DNA of 36,182 bases, taken from assembly GCA_023229525.1 (NCBI GenBank), contig JALNZC010000041.1, positions 1 through 36,182 on the forward strand, read 5' to 3'. The position numbers were made by a program, and so were the translations under genes. The notes beneath the pieces are model-generated. The model saw only the letters and a program-made list of their open reading frames with translations. It did no database searches and was not told the DNA's origin. Numbering within the stretch: position 1 is the stretch's first letter; every line of letters starts with the position of its first letter. The DNA comes from Bacteroidales bacterium (GTDB taxonomy: Bacteria > Bacteroidota > Bacteroidia > Bacteroidales > FEN-979). Shown one piece after another: positions 7,991 to 16,457 of this stretch.

Positions 7991-8058
7991 ATGTGTGAAT
8001 GATGTAATTCTTTTCTGCAATTGTGTAACGCTTGCCGGAATTAAACCATGGACCTTTA
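7991..8058 (+). promoter_or_regulatory. Regulon box B plus -7 element
   Basis: The 39-bp box at 7991-8029 begins ATGTGTGAATGATGTAAT and ends TTGTGTAAC. TTTA at 8055-8058 follows after exactly 25 bp. The predicted transcript starts near 8065, about 20 bp before the PAP2 ATG. Confidence 0.83.
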
Positions 8059-8084
8059 CATGCAAATAAATACCATTGTCTTTC

Positions 8085-8993
8085 ATGAGAAACATATCCT
8101 GTTTTCTAGCTGCACTGATTATTTCCATCAATGCTTTTTGTGATCCTGGCGACTCAACTGTTAAAACTAAAAGAATAAAACGCTATCATGTCAATTATTA
8201 TGTAACAGGTAGTATAATAGCTGTGGGTATGGTTGGGGATCTGTTTGCAATCCGGCACTTAAAAAACAAGGCATCACTTTCTGACGAAGAATTGCTTTTT
8301 GTCAATACCCCGCAGCAGATCAATTTAATAAACTCAATCGACCGGTGGTCACTAAAACAACCGGCTTCGATATCTGACCGCGCCATGTGGAAGAAAGTTT
8401 CCGATTATGGGGAGATCGGCATTTTTCTTTTGCCCGCTTTGCTTATCATTGATAAAAACATCCGCAGGGATTGGTATGACATTCTGTTAATGTATGTAGA
8501 AGGGCATACCATTACATTTACTTTTTATAACTATAGCCCCCTGGGACCGTTCTTCCAGAACCGTTTACGGCCGGCGGTTTACTATCCTGAATTAGGCTCC
8601 GAAGAACAGAAGAACAGCAACAACCGCAATTCATTTTTTAGCGGGCATGTAGGTTCGTGCACCTTCAGTACTTTTTTTATGGCCAAAGTCTTTTGCGACT
8701 ATCATCCCAACATCGGAGCAGCAAAATATCTTCTTTATCTTGCTGCCTCGATACCCCCTTTGGCAATCGGATATGCGCGAATAAGAGCGTTGGATCATTT
8801 TCCTTCGGATATAGCCGTCGGTTTTGGTCTTGGTGCAATTATAGGAATTGTCCTTCCAGAATTGCATAAAAACCGGCACTTTAAAAATATCTCTCTGGGA
8901 ATGTTTGACGCTCCGGAAGGAACCGGTTTAACGCTCCGCTGGAAATTTGCGGACAAACAGCCTCCGAATTTGAACAAATACAATACAAATTAG
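8085..8993 (+). CDS. PAP2-family phosphatase, exported/membrane
   Basis: A 302-residue PAP2/acid phosphatase-like protein; the family dephosphorylates lipid phosphates such as phosphatidic acid or undecaprenyl pyrophosphate on the outer face of the membrane. It starts with a signal-like helix (MRNISCFLAALIIS). Motif 2 is FFSGHVG (184-190). Motif 3 fits R-x5-H-x3-D as R232, H238, D242 (RIRALDHFPSD). Motif 1 keeps only NRLRP (159-163), and the expected Lys seven residues upstream is missing, so activity may be altered. I used the ATG at 8085; a TTG at 8076 would leave almost no leader after the box B promoter. The gene is alone in its unit. Confidence 0.82.
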   Translation: MRNISCFLAALIISINAFCDPGDSTVKTKRIKRYHVNYYVTGSIIAVGMVGDLFAIRHLKNKASLSDEELLFVNTPQQINLINSIDRWSLKQPASISDRAMWKKVSDYGEIGIFLLPALLIIDKNIRRDWYDILLMYVEGHTITFTFYNYSPLGPFFQNRLRPAVYYPELGSEEQKNSNNRNSFFSGHVGSCTFSTFFMAKVFCDYHPNIGAAKYLLYLAASIPPLAIGYARIRALDHFPSDIAVGFGLGAIIGIVLPELHKNRHFKNISLGMFDAPEGTGLTLRWKFADKQPPNLNKYNTN

Positions 8994-9081
8994 GTTTAAG
9001 ATTAAAATCACCTTGTGGTTATTGCCATAGATACAAAGGTCCGGACCTGTAATCCTGACCAGGGCAAATTGACTCTGCTCA

Positions 9082-9149
9082 ATGTGTGAATGATGTAACT
9101 TATTCACAAAGTTGTGTAACATTTATGAGATTCAAGCAGACTACCTTTG
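9082..9149 (+). promoter_or_regulatory. Regulon box C plus -7 element
   Basis: The 39-bp box at 9082-9120 begins ATGTGTGAATGATGTAAC and ends GTTGTGTAAC. After exactly 25 bp comes TTTG of a perfect -7 element, TACCTTTG (9142-9149). It drives the small membrane protein and DUF4421 genes. It is the copy closest to the consensus. Confidence 0.88.
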
Positions 9150-9174
9150 TAATAACCTTCTAAAACCTATTATT

Positions 9175-9360
9175 ATGCCACTCATCACAATATTGATCGT
9201 ATTAATTGTTGTAGGTGTCCTTCTATGGCTGGTAAATACCTATATCCCCATGGATCACAAAATAAAAAACATTCTGAACATTGTCGTTGTTGTTGTTGTA
9301 GTCGTATGGCTACTCAAGTTATTCGGAGTTTTCGGTTACCTGATGAATATTCATGTATAA
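9175..9360 (+). CDS. Small two-helix membrane protein, Thivi_2564-like
   Basis: 61 residues with two hydrophobic helices (about 3-20 and 34-55) around a short loop, NTYIPMDHKIKN, that resembles the Thivi_2564 family of tiny membrane proteins; their function is unknown. The ATG at 9175 lies about 18 bp after the expected transcription start of box C. An in-frame GTG at 9112 lies inside the box and is ruled out. The second helix contains a run of eight valines encoded by a GTT/GTA-rich stretch. The stop overlaps the next ATG by 8 bp, so the two genes are coupled. Confidence 0.75.
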   Translation: MPLITILIVLIVVGVLLWLVNTYIPMDHKIKNILNIVVVVVVVVWLLKLFGVFGYLMNIHV

Positions 9361-10387
9361 AACCCGGGTTACCGGTGCAAGTTTCCTGTTTCTTTTATTC
9401 ACAGCAACAACGGTCGGGGCACAATCTGACGCGAATAAGGATAAATTGATTCCCACCACTTTCGACAGTGCCTATATCACTGACTATACCCGTCCTCTGA
9501 CGGTCCGGTTATTTCTCCTGTTTCAGAATGCCTCATTGCTTATCAATCCCGCATTTGATCAATCCACGATGATCGTATATCGTCCCAATGTCAATCTTCG
9601 TATCGGGATTGCAGGGTTCTGGAAATGGTTCGGATTGGGTTTATCGATTGACAATCCTATATATAAAACCAACCGGGATGCTTATGGCAAATCAACAACC
9701 CTTGATTTCCGAGTCAATGTATATGGGCGCGCCCTTGCAGCGGAATTGTTTTTTCAGCAATACAAAGGATTTTATATCGGGTCTCCTGAACGGCCGGATG
9801 ACACACATTATATCATTCCCGACATGCGGACAATTTCAATTGGTATGGCCGGTTATTGGATCTATAATTCGAAACGGTTTTCCATCCGCGCAGCTTTCAT
9901 CCAGAATGAACGTCAAAAAAAAAGTGCCGGTAGCCTTATAGTCAGGCCTTCTTTTCTCTATTACCGGATCACTTCTGACAATGGAATCATCCCTGCCGGG
10001 ATCGTTGATGAATTTCACATACCCCTGGCAAATCTTGTTACAAGCGGTAAGTTTTATTCCATCGGTCTCTCCCCCGGATATGTTTATACCCTTGTTTTCC
10101 TGAAGGATTTTTATGTTACGGCAGCTGCTTTCACCGGGGTGGCAGCACAGTTTTCGGAATACACCAATGAGGTGAACACCTATTCCGGGTTTGAATTTGC
10201 CTTTCAGTTAAGCGGCCGTTTTGCACTGGGATATAATTCGAATAAATGGTTTCTCGGGGCCTCTGTTCAAACAGGGTTCAACGAAATTCCCGACAAGCTC
10301 AGCAATGCATTGTTCAGTTATGATGTAGCTCAATTCCGGATATGGGGCGGGACCCGGTTCGACATCTTCCGGAATAGAAAGAAATAA
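9353..10387 (+). CDS. DUF4421 outer-membrane protein
   Basis: 344 residues with an N-terminal signal peptide (about 1-23, ending VGAQ). The rest is rich in alternating aromatic/hydrophobic strands typical of an outer-membrane beta-barrel: SAYITDYTRPLTVRLFL near the start, and FRIWGGTRFDIF at the end. This pattern matches DUF4421, a Bacteroidetes family without a known function. It is translated in overlap with the small membrane protein and shares the box C promoter. Barrel topology is inferred from composition. Confidence 0.72.
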   Translation: MYKTRVTGASFLFLLFTATTVGAQSDANKDKLIPTTFDSAYITDYTRPLTVRLFLLFQNASLLINPAFDQSTMIVYRPNVNLRIGIAGFWKWFGLGLSIDNPIYKTNRDAYGKSTTLDFRVNVYGRALAAELFFQQYKGFYIGSPERPDDTHYIIPDMRTISIGMAGYWIYNSKRFSIRAAFIQNERQKKSAGSLIVRPSFLYYRITSDNGIIPAGIVDEFHIPLANLVTSGKFYSIGLSPGYVYTLVFLKDFYVTAAAFTGVAAQFSEYTNEVNTYSGFEFAFQLSGRFALGYNSNKWFLGASVQTGFNEIPDKLSNALFSYDVAQFRIWGGTRFDIFRNRKK

Positions 10388-10453
10388 CATGTGAATCATG
10401 CAACTTTTTGCAAAAATATTATAACGATTCTAAGACAATGAATGGTAATTTTG
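10387..10453 (+). promoter_or_regulatory. Regulon box D (degenerate) plus -7 element
   Basis: The weakest of the seven boxes (10387-10425): ACATGTGAATCATGCAAC ... TTATAAC. The -7 element TAATTTTG (10446-10453) is perfect, but its TTTG follows after 24 rather than 25 bp. It begins three bases before the DUF4421 stop codon ends and leads into the second PAP2 gene. Confidence 0.68.
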
Positions 10454-10493
10454 CTATGGTTGCAATGAGTAAGAATTCAACCACAAAACACAT

Positions 10494-11432
10494 ATGATTT
10501 CCCGGGTAATTATTTCTGTTCTTCTTTTTATTGGCTTGGCGCTCCAAGGGGAGGCCCAGGAAAAGAAGGATACCCTTACACCTCAAAAAATTGATAGCCT
10601 GTCACCTCAGCAAGTTGATACCCTTATTAAAAAAATGGATACCGTGATTATCACGAAGGAACCTCAGAACATTACTCCTGCAAGTTCTTTCGGGCGTGCC
10701 TATGCAAGTTCTTACTGGACGGACACGAAGTCGGTTTTTACCAATCCTTTCCACTGGAAGACAGGTCAGATCATTGCAGCAGCAGCAATCACGGCGGGAA
10801 CAATAAGTTTGATCGTATGGGGAGATAAACCGATACAGCAATTTTTTTATCGCAACGAATCCACCTTTATAAATAAAACTTCTTATTACTTTTTTAGTCC
10901 TTTGGGAACTGGTCTTATAAGTATTCCCGCTTTGGGTGTTCTTTATGCCTGCGGGGTGATCTGGAAGAACAAAAAAGCCAAGGAGACGGGTTTAAAAGGG
11001 TTGGAGGCCTATGTGCTTACGGTTGTGTTTACCAACGTTATAAAACAGGTTGCGCACCGGCACCGGCCCTACCAGGATGATCCACCCAATCCCCTGGCAT
11101 GGGACGGGCCATTCAGCTGGGGTGGTGATTACGGGCTTTTCGGGTATAACTCATTTCCTTCGGGTCACTCTTCGTCCATCTTTGCAATCGCAACGGTTAT
11201 AGGCCTGGAATACTGGGATACGAAATGGGTTCCCGCTGTTTGCTTCGGACTGGCGGGTTTCACGGCGCTATATCGGCTGGCCGTTAATGATCACTGGGCT
11301 TCAGATGTTTTATTCGGTTCAGCGTTTGGATTTGCGATCGGCAGTATGGTTTATTTTAATACCAATAAGAAACTGCAAATCATTCCGGTCAGTTCAACCG
11401 GAATGGGGGTCACCCTGATCTATCATTTCTAA
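10494..11432 (+). CDS. PAP2-family phosphatase with complete motif set
   Basis: 312 residues with a signal peptide (about 1-21, GEAQ), a hydrophilic spacer and a membrane-embedded PAP2 domain. All three motifs are intact: K-x6-RP as K184...R191 P192 (KQVAHRHRP), PSGH at 222-225, and R-x5-H-x3-D as R261, H267, D271 (RLAVNDHWASD). The likely reaction is removal of phosphate from a lipid phosphate, for instance undecaprenyl pyrophosphate, at the periplasmic face; the exact substrate is not readable. It is driven by box D. Its stop overlaps the stop of the convergent DUF3943 gene by 3 bp within a 4-bp shared stretch. Confidence 0.9.
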   Translation: MISRVIISVLLFIGLALQGEAQEKKDTLTPQKIDSLSPQQVDTLIKKMDTVIITKEPQNITPASSFGRAYASSYWTDTKSVFTNPFHWKTGQIIAAAAITAGTISLIVWGDKPIQQFFYRNESTFINKTSYYFFSPLGTGLISIPALGVLYACGVIWKNKKAKETGLKGLEAYVLTVVFTNVIKQVAHRHRPYQDDPPNPLAWDGPFSWGGDYGLFGYNSFPSGHSSSIFAIATVIGLEYWDTKWVPAVCFGLAGFTALYRLAVNDHWASDVLFGSAFGFAIGSMVYFNTNKKLQIIPVSSTGMGVTLIYHF

Positions 11433-13000
11433 TTATAATATCCCCTCCGCTGCTTATCTTCAAGGAAAAATAACAGGAATATTTTCTGTTCGGTCTGGAT
11501 TGCATGCACGGCAGGTAAACCACGTTGATACAAGTCATTGTAATAAAGCTGGGCTTCACAGCCAATACTCATATTTTTGTAAAGGCGCACAGTGATTCTT
11601 GGCTTTAAAATGTGGATGAAATTATTTCCGTTTTTGCCAATATAAGTACGCATCCAGTAAAAATAATACCTCAACGTTGCAGTCGCATATTTGCCAAGAT
11701 TGAAGGTGCTTTCAAACTTCGCCTCCAAACCACCGACAAAATTATAATCCCTGACCTGGGTAGTATCAATGACAAACTTTGTGCTGTTTCCCCCAAAAGG
11801 CACCAAAGCCAGATGGATACTGGTATAAAGATTGCTCGTCTTGCTCAACGCCAACTTGGAAATTATACCACCGCCGAAAGCAATGGTGCCTAACTCAAAT
11901 TTATTGTTATCCCAGTAATCATAATATTGATATCCCCCGATGAGGAGCGCTATTTTTCCCAATTGTGCATTCCTGCCGAATAAAATTCCGTAGCCGAGAA
12001 TGTTATCAAGATATTTTCTTCCAACCCCGAAATTTAAATCCACCCGGAGTTTGAAAAAATCAAAAGGCTTGCGTTTACGCAGTTCAAACGGATTTCCATA
12101 ATCAAACTGGAGGTTAATCATTCCACTGTATGTCCCCTTTCCAAAAACATCGTAAGGGATTTCATTTATCTTACGCAATCCTGCATATAAGGAAATATTA
12201 ATGGGTTCCTTCTCATAAACTTCTTTATTTGTTCTTCTGAAAGATTTTCCCTGGATCAACCTGTTAAACCCCCGCATGGGATCAATTAATCCGGCAGCTA
12301 TTTCACGGAAAACCCGTTGTACTCCTCTTGTGCGGTCATCAAGAATATTCGAACTTAGCCGATATAGTATTTCTCCGAAAAATGTTCCGTTAACCGGGGT
12401 ATAAATAATATCGTTATAGGACGGACGTGTGTTTTCTCCGAAATATTCCCACAACAGGCTGCCTCCGACTGCAAAACAAAATGATTGATAAAAATTGTAA
12501 CCGTTGGCACGACCTGCATTATAGGAAAGTGTTCCTGAATAAGGATGACCGATAAAATTGACGCCGAACCGGTCATTATCCCACTCCCACCCATAAACTA
12601 TGTTATTTTTCCATGATTGGATTCCAATGCGCGCATAATCAGCATTCAAAATATACCTGTCCAGGGCCCATATAAAAGCGTTAGTGCCCACAACTTCAGT
12701 GATGGGTATCCAAATAGGATATCTTTTGTTATACGTCGTATCATCCTCAAGCAGATCACCGTACTTGTTTTGTTTTGTGGTGTCAACAAGTGCACTTTTA
12801 GCAGGCTCATTGCCGGTTGAATCCGAAAGTTTTTTAACTTTTACCGAATCGATCTTTTCGATTTGCTTTTCCCTGGTTTCCTTACCAGGTACAATTGTAT
12901 CAGTAGGAGCTACTTTTTTAGGATTCTGAGGGGCCACTTCCTGACCAAACATAAATGTTGAGGATAACAGGAATAAAAGTAAAATGGATACTACTTTCAT
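11429..13000 (-). CDS. DUF3943 outer-membrane protein
   Basis: 523 residues. Signal peptide 1-20 (FMFGQ), then a hydrophilic Lys/Asp-rich linker to about 90, then a domain with the DUF3943 landmarks GHPYSGTLSYNAGRANGYNF (151-170), LWEYFGE (183-189) and NDIIYTPVNGTFFGE (196-210). The C-terminal half alternates hydrophobic and polar residues as in an outer-membrane barrel. Function is unknown; an envelope role is inferred. It follows the lmo0937-like gene by 12 bp and is thus most likely expressed from box F. Confidence 0.82.
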   Translation of the reverse strand: MKVVSILLLFLLSSTFMFGQEVAPQNPKKVAPTDTIVPGKETREKQIEKIDSVKVKKLSDSTGNEPAKSALVDTTKQNKYGDLLEDDTTYNKRYPIWIPITEVVGTNAFIWALDRYILNADYARIGIQSWKNNIVYGWEWDNDRFGVNFIGHPYSGTLSYNAGRANGYNFYQSFCFAVGGSLLWEYFGENTRPSYNDIIYTPVNGTFFGEILYRLSSNILDDRTRGVQRVFREIAAGLIDPMRGFNRLIQGKSFRRTNKEVYEKEPINISLYAGLRKINEIPYDVFGKGTYSGMINLQFDYGNPFELRKRKPFDFFKLRVDLNFGVGRKYLDNILGYGILFGRNAQLGKIALLIGGYQYYDYWDNNKFELGTIAFGGGIISKLALSKTSNLYTSIHLALVPFGGNSTKFVIDTTQVRDYNFVGGLEAKFESTFNLGKYATATLRYYFYWMRTYIGKNGNNFIHILKPRITVRLYKNMSIGCEAQLYYNDLYQRGLPAVHAIQTEQKIFLLFFLEDKQRRGYYN

Positions 13001-13012
13001 TTTAAAAACAAA

Positions 13013-13174
13013 TCACCACCAATTCCGTCGACTGTTAAGAAGATCGAGGATGATCAGAATAACACCAATTATGATTAAGGCATGAACTACCGGTGAGGTA
13101 AGATGAAATGCAAAAAATCCGAGTAACCAAAGGACAACGAGTATCAGTCCGATGATCAATAACAATCTTGCCAT
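13013..13174 (-). CDS. lmo0937-like small membrane protein
   Basis: A 53-residue protein, translated by hand from the ATG at 13174: MARLLLIIGLILVVLWLLGF, a short FHLTSPVVH turn, a second helix (LIIIGVILIILDLL) and the tail NSRRNWW. The two-helix hairpin with a WLLGF/F.FH junction and an Arg-rich end matches the lmo0937 family of tiny stress-associated membrane proteins. The gene lies 12 bp upstream of DUF3943 and about 50 bp downstream of the transcription start expected from box F. Confidence 0.8.
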   Translation of the reverse strand: MARLLLIIGLILVVLWLLGFFAFHLTSPVVHALIIIGVILIILDLLNSRRNWW

Positions 13175-13231
13175 GGTTTTTTAAATTTACAATGTGAATA
13201 CTGGGTTTAACTTTAGGTATTTAATAAAGAA

Positions 13232-13299
13232 TAAAGGTAGGATCAACCAGTGTAAAAAATATTACACAACTTTGGAAATAAGTTACATCATTCACACAT
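13232..13299 (-). promoter_or_regulatory. Regulon box F plus -7 element
   Basis: On the minus strand the box (13261-13299) reads ATGTGTGAATGATGTAAC ... AGTTGTGTAAT. TTTA of TACCTTTA (13232-13239) follows after exactly 25 bp. It starts 5 bp beyond the stop codon of the P-type ATPase gene and drives the lmo0937-like and DUF3943 genes. Confidence 0.87.
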
Positions 13300-13304
13300 C
13301 CGGG

Positions 13305-15827
13305 TTAAAACTTAACCTTCCTGTAGAAAATCGTTTTGGTAACTTCGGCAGCTACAATATAAGCAGTCACAATCAGCAGTATAAGCACGTAAGTAGTAAA
13401 ACTGAGCGGAGTAAACCCGAACAGTGTTCCGAGTGGCGTAAAGGGCAGGATGAGTGTTATAACAGCAATAGACAGTGTTGCTATAAGCAGATATTTCCCG
13501 GGTCTGCTTTTGAAAAAGGGTTTACGGCTCCTGATAACAAGGACAATCATCGAGGCGGAGATCACGGATTCCAGGAACCACCCGGTCCTGAACTGACTCT
13601 CGTTTGCCCGGAGGACGAGCAAAAGCAGTCCAAAGGTCAGGTAATCGAATACGGAACTCACCAGACCGAAGGTTATCATGAACTTTCGGATGGCCTTGAT
13701 GTCCCATCGCCTGGGATGGTCGACCATTTCGTCATCAACCCTGTCGGTGGCAATGGTCATTTCCGGGAAGTCGGTCATCAGGTTGGTGAGCAGGATCTGC
13801 TTGGGGAGCAAGGGAAGAAATGGAATAAAGAGGGATACACCCGCCATGCTGAACATATTCCCGAAATTGGCGCTGGTGGCCATAAACACGTATTTCAGCG
13901 TATTGGCAAAGGTTGTTCGTCCTTCTTTCACACCTTCCACAAGTACCCCCAGGTCTTTTTCAAGCAACACGATATCGGCAGCATCCTTGGCAACATCTGC
14001 GGCTGTATCCACGGAGATCCCGACGTCGGCAGCATGCAGTGCAGAGGCATCATTGATGCCATCGCCCATATATCCGACAACATTTCCGGCTTTCCGGAAA
14101 GCCAGGATGATCCGTTCTTTCTGGTTGGGCTCTATTTCAGCAAATACATCGGTCACCCCCACTTGTCTCAGAAGGGCCCCATCGCTCATCCGGTGAAGTT
14201 CAGGGCCAGCGAGGATTTTAAGATCCGAAAGCCCCATCTTCTTGCTCAGGCTGGCCGCTACCAGATGATTATCGCCAGTAATAATTTTTAACGAAACACC
14301 CAGTTTCTTCAGACTGGCTATGGTGTCGGTGATATTTGCCTTGGGTGGGTCAAACAGGGTCAGAAATCCCAGAAATGTCATATCCTTTTCATCATTCTTG
14401 TTGATGAGCGATTCCGATGGCATATTTTTGTAAGCAATGCCTAAGGTCCGAAAGCCCTGGTCGCTGAATTCCACAAAGCGTTTCTGAATCTGATCCTGTA
14501 TGGAAGTAATTTCAACAATTGTTCCTTCATTGGTTTCAGCTTTTGAACAGACTTCAAGGATGTTCGCAAGTGCCCCTTTGGTTACCATCAGGTGGTCATC
14601 GTCATGGATAACTGAGATACTCAGCCGCTTCCGGAGAAAATCATACGGGATTTCGTCCTTTTTCAGGTATCCGGCAAGATCAATTGTGCGATATTTTTTT
14701 ATGGCTTCATCGATGGGGTTTGTAAAACCGGTTTCGTAAAAGGCATTGAGATATGCGCACAGAAAAACTTTATCGCTCGGATCTCCATTCACATTGAGCG
14801 CTGATTCCACCTGAACGGTTCCCTCCGTGAGTGTACCGGTCTTATCGGAGCATATAATATTCATGCTGCCGAAATTTTCGATCGAAGCCAGTCGCTTGAC
14901 GATCACTTTTTTTTCTGCCATCTTTTTAGCGCCGTGAGCCAGGTTGATGCTGATGATGGCAGGCAATAATTGCGGTGTTAATCCGACGGCAAGCGCCAAG
15001 GAGAACAAAAAAGATTCAAGGACCGGCCGGTGTAGAAATACATTAATACCGAATATGATAACAACAAGTACCAGCGTGACTTCTCCGAGAAAATAGCCGA
15101 ATCTCCGGATGCCATGTTCAAATTCAGTTTCCGGTGCTTTGAGCTTAAGCCGCTCCGACACTTTGCCAAACTCGGTGTTTTTTCCCGTAAAAACAACCAG
15201 TACTTTTGCATTTCCGCTTACAATATGGGTACCCATCCATACCGTGTTTGTTCGTCTCGCCAGGGCAGTATCGGCTGCCAATACCGAAACATCTTTTTCA
15301 ACCGGGAAAGTCTCGCCTGTCAGCATCGCTTCGTCAACAAACAGATCTTTTGATTCAAGAAGGAGGCTGTCACCCGGTACAATGTCACCTGCATTTAGGA
15401 TAACGATATCACCTGGAACTATATCTTCCACGTGAATTTCCTGTTGCTTTCCGTCGCGAATTACCGCAGCTTTAATCTGTACTATGGCAAGCAATTTCGC
15501 TACTGCATTGGATGCACTGTGTTCCTGCCAGAAACCAAGGAGCCCGCTTATAACAACGATGGCAAGAATGATGGATGCGTCGACCAGGTTATGCAAAAAC
15601 AACGACAACCCTGTTGCAAGTAATAAAATGAGAATGATCGGGCTTTTAAACTGGGCAATAAGGAGGGTGAAGGCATCCGATCGTTTTTGTGGTTTCAGGC
15701 GGTTGGCGCCATAACTTGTGAGCCTTTTACTGGCTTCACCAGTGGTAAGACCGCCTTCCGACGCTTTTAGCCCGTTAAGTAATTCTGTAGCTGTAATACT
15801 CCAGAATGATTGAGGGTTTTGCTCCAT
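13305..15827 (-). CDS. mgtA: P-type ATPase, Mg2+-importing (MgtA/MgtB type)
   Basis: An inner-membrane cation pump of 840 residues. Seen in order: N-terminal cation-ATPase domain, actuator loop with LTGETFPVEK (169-178), transmembrane motif TPQLLPAI (284-291), phosphorylation site DKTGTLTEG (D328), a nucleotide-binding region, hinge GDGIND (about residue 590) and four to six C-terminal helices. FPEMTIATDRVDDEMV is the C-terminal signature of the PIIIB magnesium class. I used the ATG at 15827; an upstream TTG (15833) adds two residues. It is the last gene of the long minus-strand operon, 68 bp behind the PAS gene. Mg2+ as substrate is by family; the ion is not proven. Confidence 0.9.
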   Translation of the reverse strand: MEQNPQSFWSITATELLNGLKASEGGLTTGEASKRLTSYGANRLKPQKRSDAFTLLIAQFKSPIILILLLATGLSLFLHNLVDASIILAIVVISGLLGFWQEHSASNAVAKLLAIVQIKAAVIRDGKQQEIHVEDIVPGDIVILNAGDIVPGDSLLLESKDLFVDEAMLTGETFPVEKDVSVLAADTALARRTNTVWMGTHIVSGNAKVLVVFTGKNTEFGKVSERLKLKAPETEFEHGIRRFGYFLGEVTLVLVVIIFGINVFLHRPVLESFLFSLALAVGLTPQLLPAIISINLAHGAKKMAEKKVIVKRLASIENFGSMNIICSDKTGTLTEGTVQVESALNVNGDPSDKVFLCAYLNAFYETGFTNPIDEAIKKYRTIDLAGYLKKDEIPYDFLRKRLSISVIHDDDHLMVTKGALANILEVCSKAETNEGTIVEITSIQDQIQKRFVEFSDQGFRTLGIAYKNMPSESLINKNDEKDMTFLGFLTLFDPPKANITDTIASLKKLGVSLKIITGDNHLVAASLSKKMGLSDLKILAGPELHRMSDGALLRQVGVTDVFAEIEPNQKERIILAFRKAGNVVGYMGDGINDASALHAADVGISVDTAADVAKDAADIVLLEKDLGVLVEGVKEGRTTFANTLKYVFMATSANFGNMFSMAGVSLFIPFLPLLPKQILLTNLMTDFPEMTIATDRVDDEMVDHPRRWDIKAIRKFMITFGLVSSVFDYLTFGLLLLVLRANESQFRTGWFLESVISASMIVLVIRSRKPFFKSRPGKYLLIATLSIAVITLILPFTPLGTLFGFTPLSFTTYVLILLIVTAYIVAAEVTKTIFYRKVKF

Positions 15828-15901
15828 ATCCAAAGCGTAAGATCTTTTGGGTTCAATTTTATGGGCGGGAAGAAAAATTCGAGGGTGGTTTTTAAGAGGT
15901 C

Positions 15902-16453
15902 CTACTTTTTAAAGCCTGTAATGTCAACAACCGACAGAAGACATCTCCGGTCATCGCCGGTAACAATGCCTTCCATATAAACATTGATCAGGGGATTATT
16001 ATCATAACCAAGCATTACTTCACAAGATTCTTTGGCATTAGTGGCCAAAACTTTACTTAAAAATTTGTTAAATACAGGTTGTGATTTTTCGGAAACAAAT
16101 AGCTTAAAGTTGGCATTTACCAGACTAAAGCGTTTCTCTCCGAGCATTTCGGCGCCCGTGAAGTTGAGGTCGCAGATACTGCCATCGCCATCAAGCGTAA
16201 AATAGCCCATGGGGGCAAAATCATATAACATCGTATACTTTTTAAGCGCCGTTTCTGCGGTCTCATTGGCCTGGCGTAACTCCTCGTTCTGCATTTCCAA
16301 CTCTATCTGGTGTACCTGAAGTTCATGAAGCAGTTTGAGTGCATCGGTTTCAGTCACCGATTTGGCTATTTTTATTTGATTCTTTTTCAGTAGTTCTTCA
16401 GCCTTTCTTCGCAACATCTGGTCACCTGTAAGGTCCCCTTTTTCTTTTTTCAT
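15902..16453 (-). CDS. Stand-alone PAS sensor protein with coiled coil
   Basis: 183 residues. An N-terminal helical region (about 15-75) contains LLHELQVHQIELEMQNEELR, the linker seen ahead of PAS domains in many hybrid kinases. One PAS domain follows (about 75-183, YDFAPMGYFTLDGDGSICDLN ... SVVDITGFKK). No HisKA, HATPase, GGDEF or receiver domain is present, and the stop comes directly after the PAS fold. It starts 4 bp after the CheB-CheR gene ends, so the two probably work together, with the signal passed by protein-protein contact; that is inference. Confidence 0.8.
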   Translation of the reverse strand: MKKEKGDLTGDQMLRRKAEELLKKNQIKIAKSVTETDALKLLHELQVHQIELEMQNEELRQANETAETALKKYTMLYDFAPMGYFTLDGDGSICDLNFTGAEMLGEKRFSLVNANFKLFVSEKSQPVFNKFLSKVLATNAKESCEVMLGYDNNPLINVYMEGIVTGDDRRCLLSVVDITGFKK

Positions 16454-16457
16454 AATA

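Noticed and set aside
9037..9055. GGTCCGGACC palindrome downstream of the first PAP2 gene
   Set aside because: A 5-bp half-stem without a loop or T-run is not enough for a terminator or operator call.
13194..14291. A 365-codon open frame on the plus strand
   Set aside because: It lies antisense to the P-type ATPase gene, and its first part crosses box F and the ATPase stop region. No family features.
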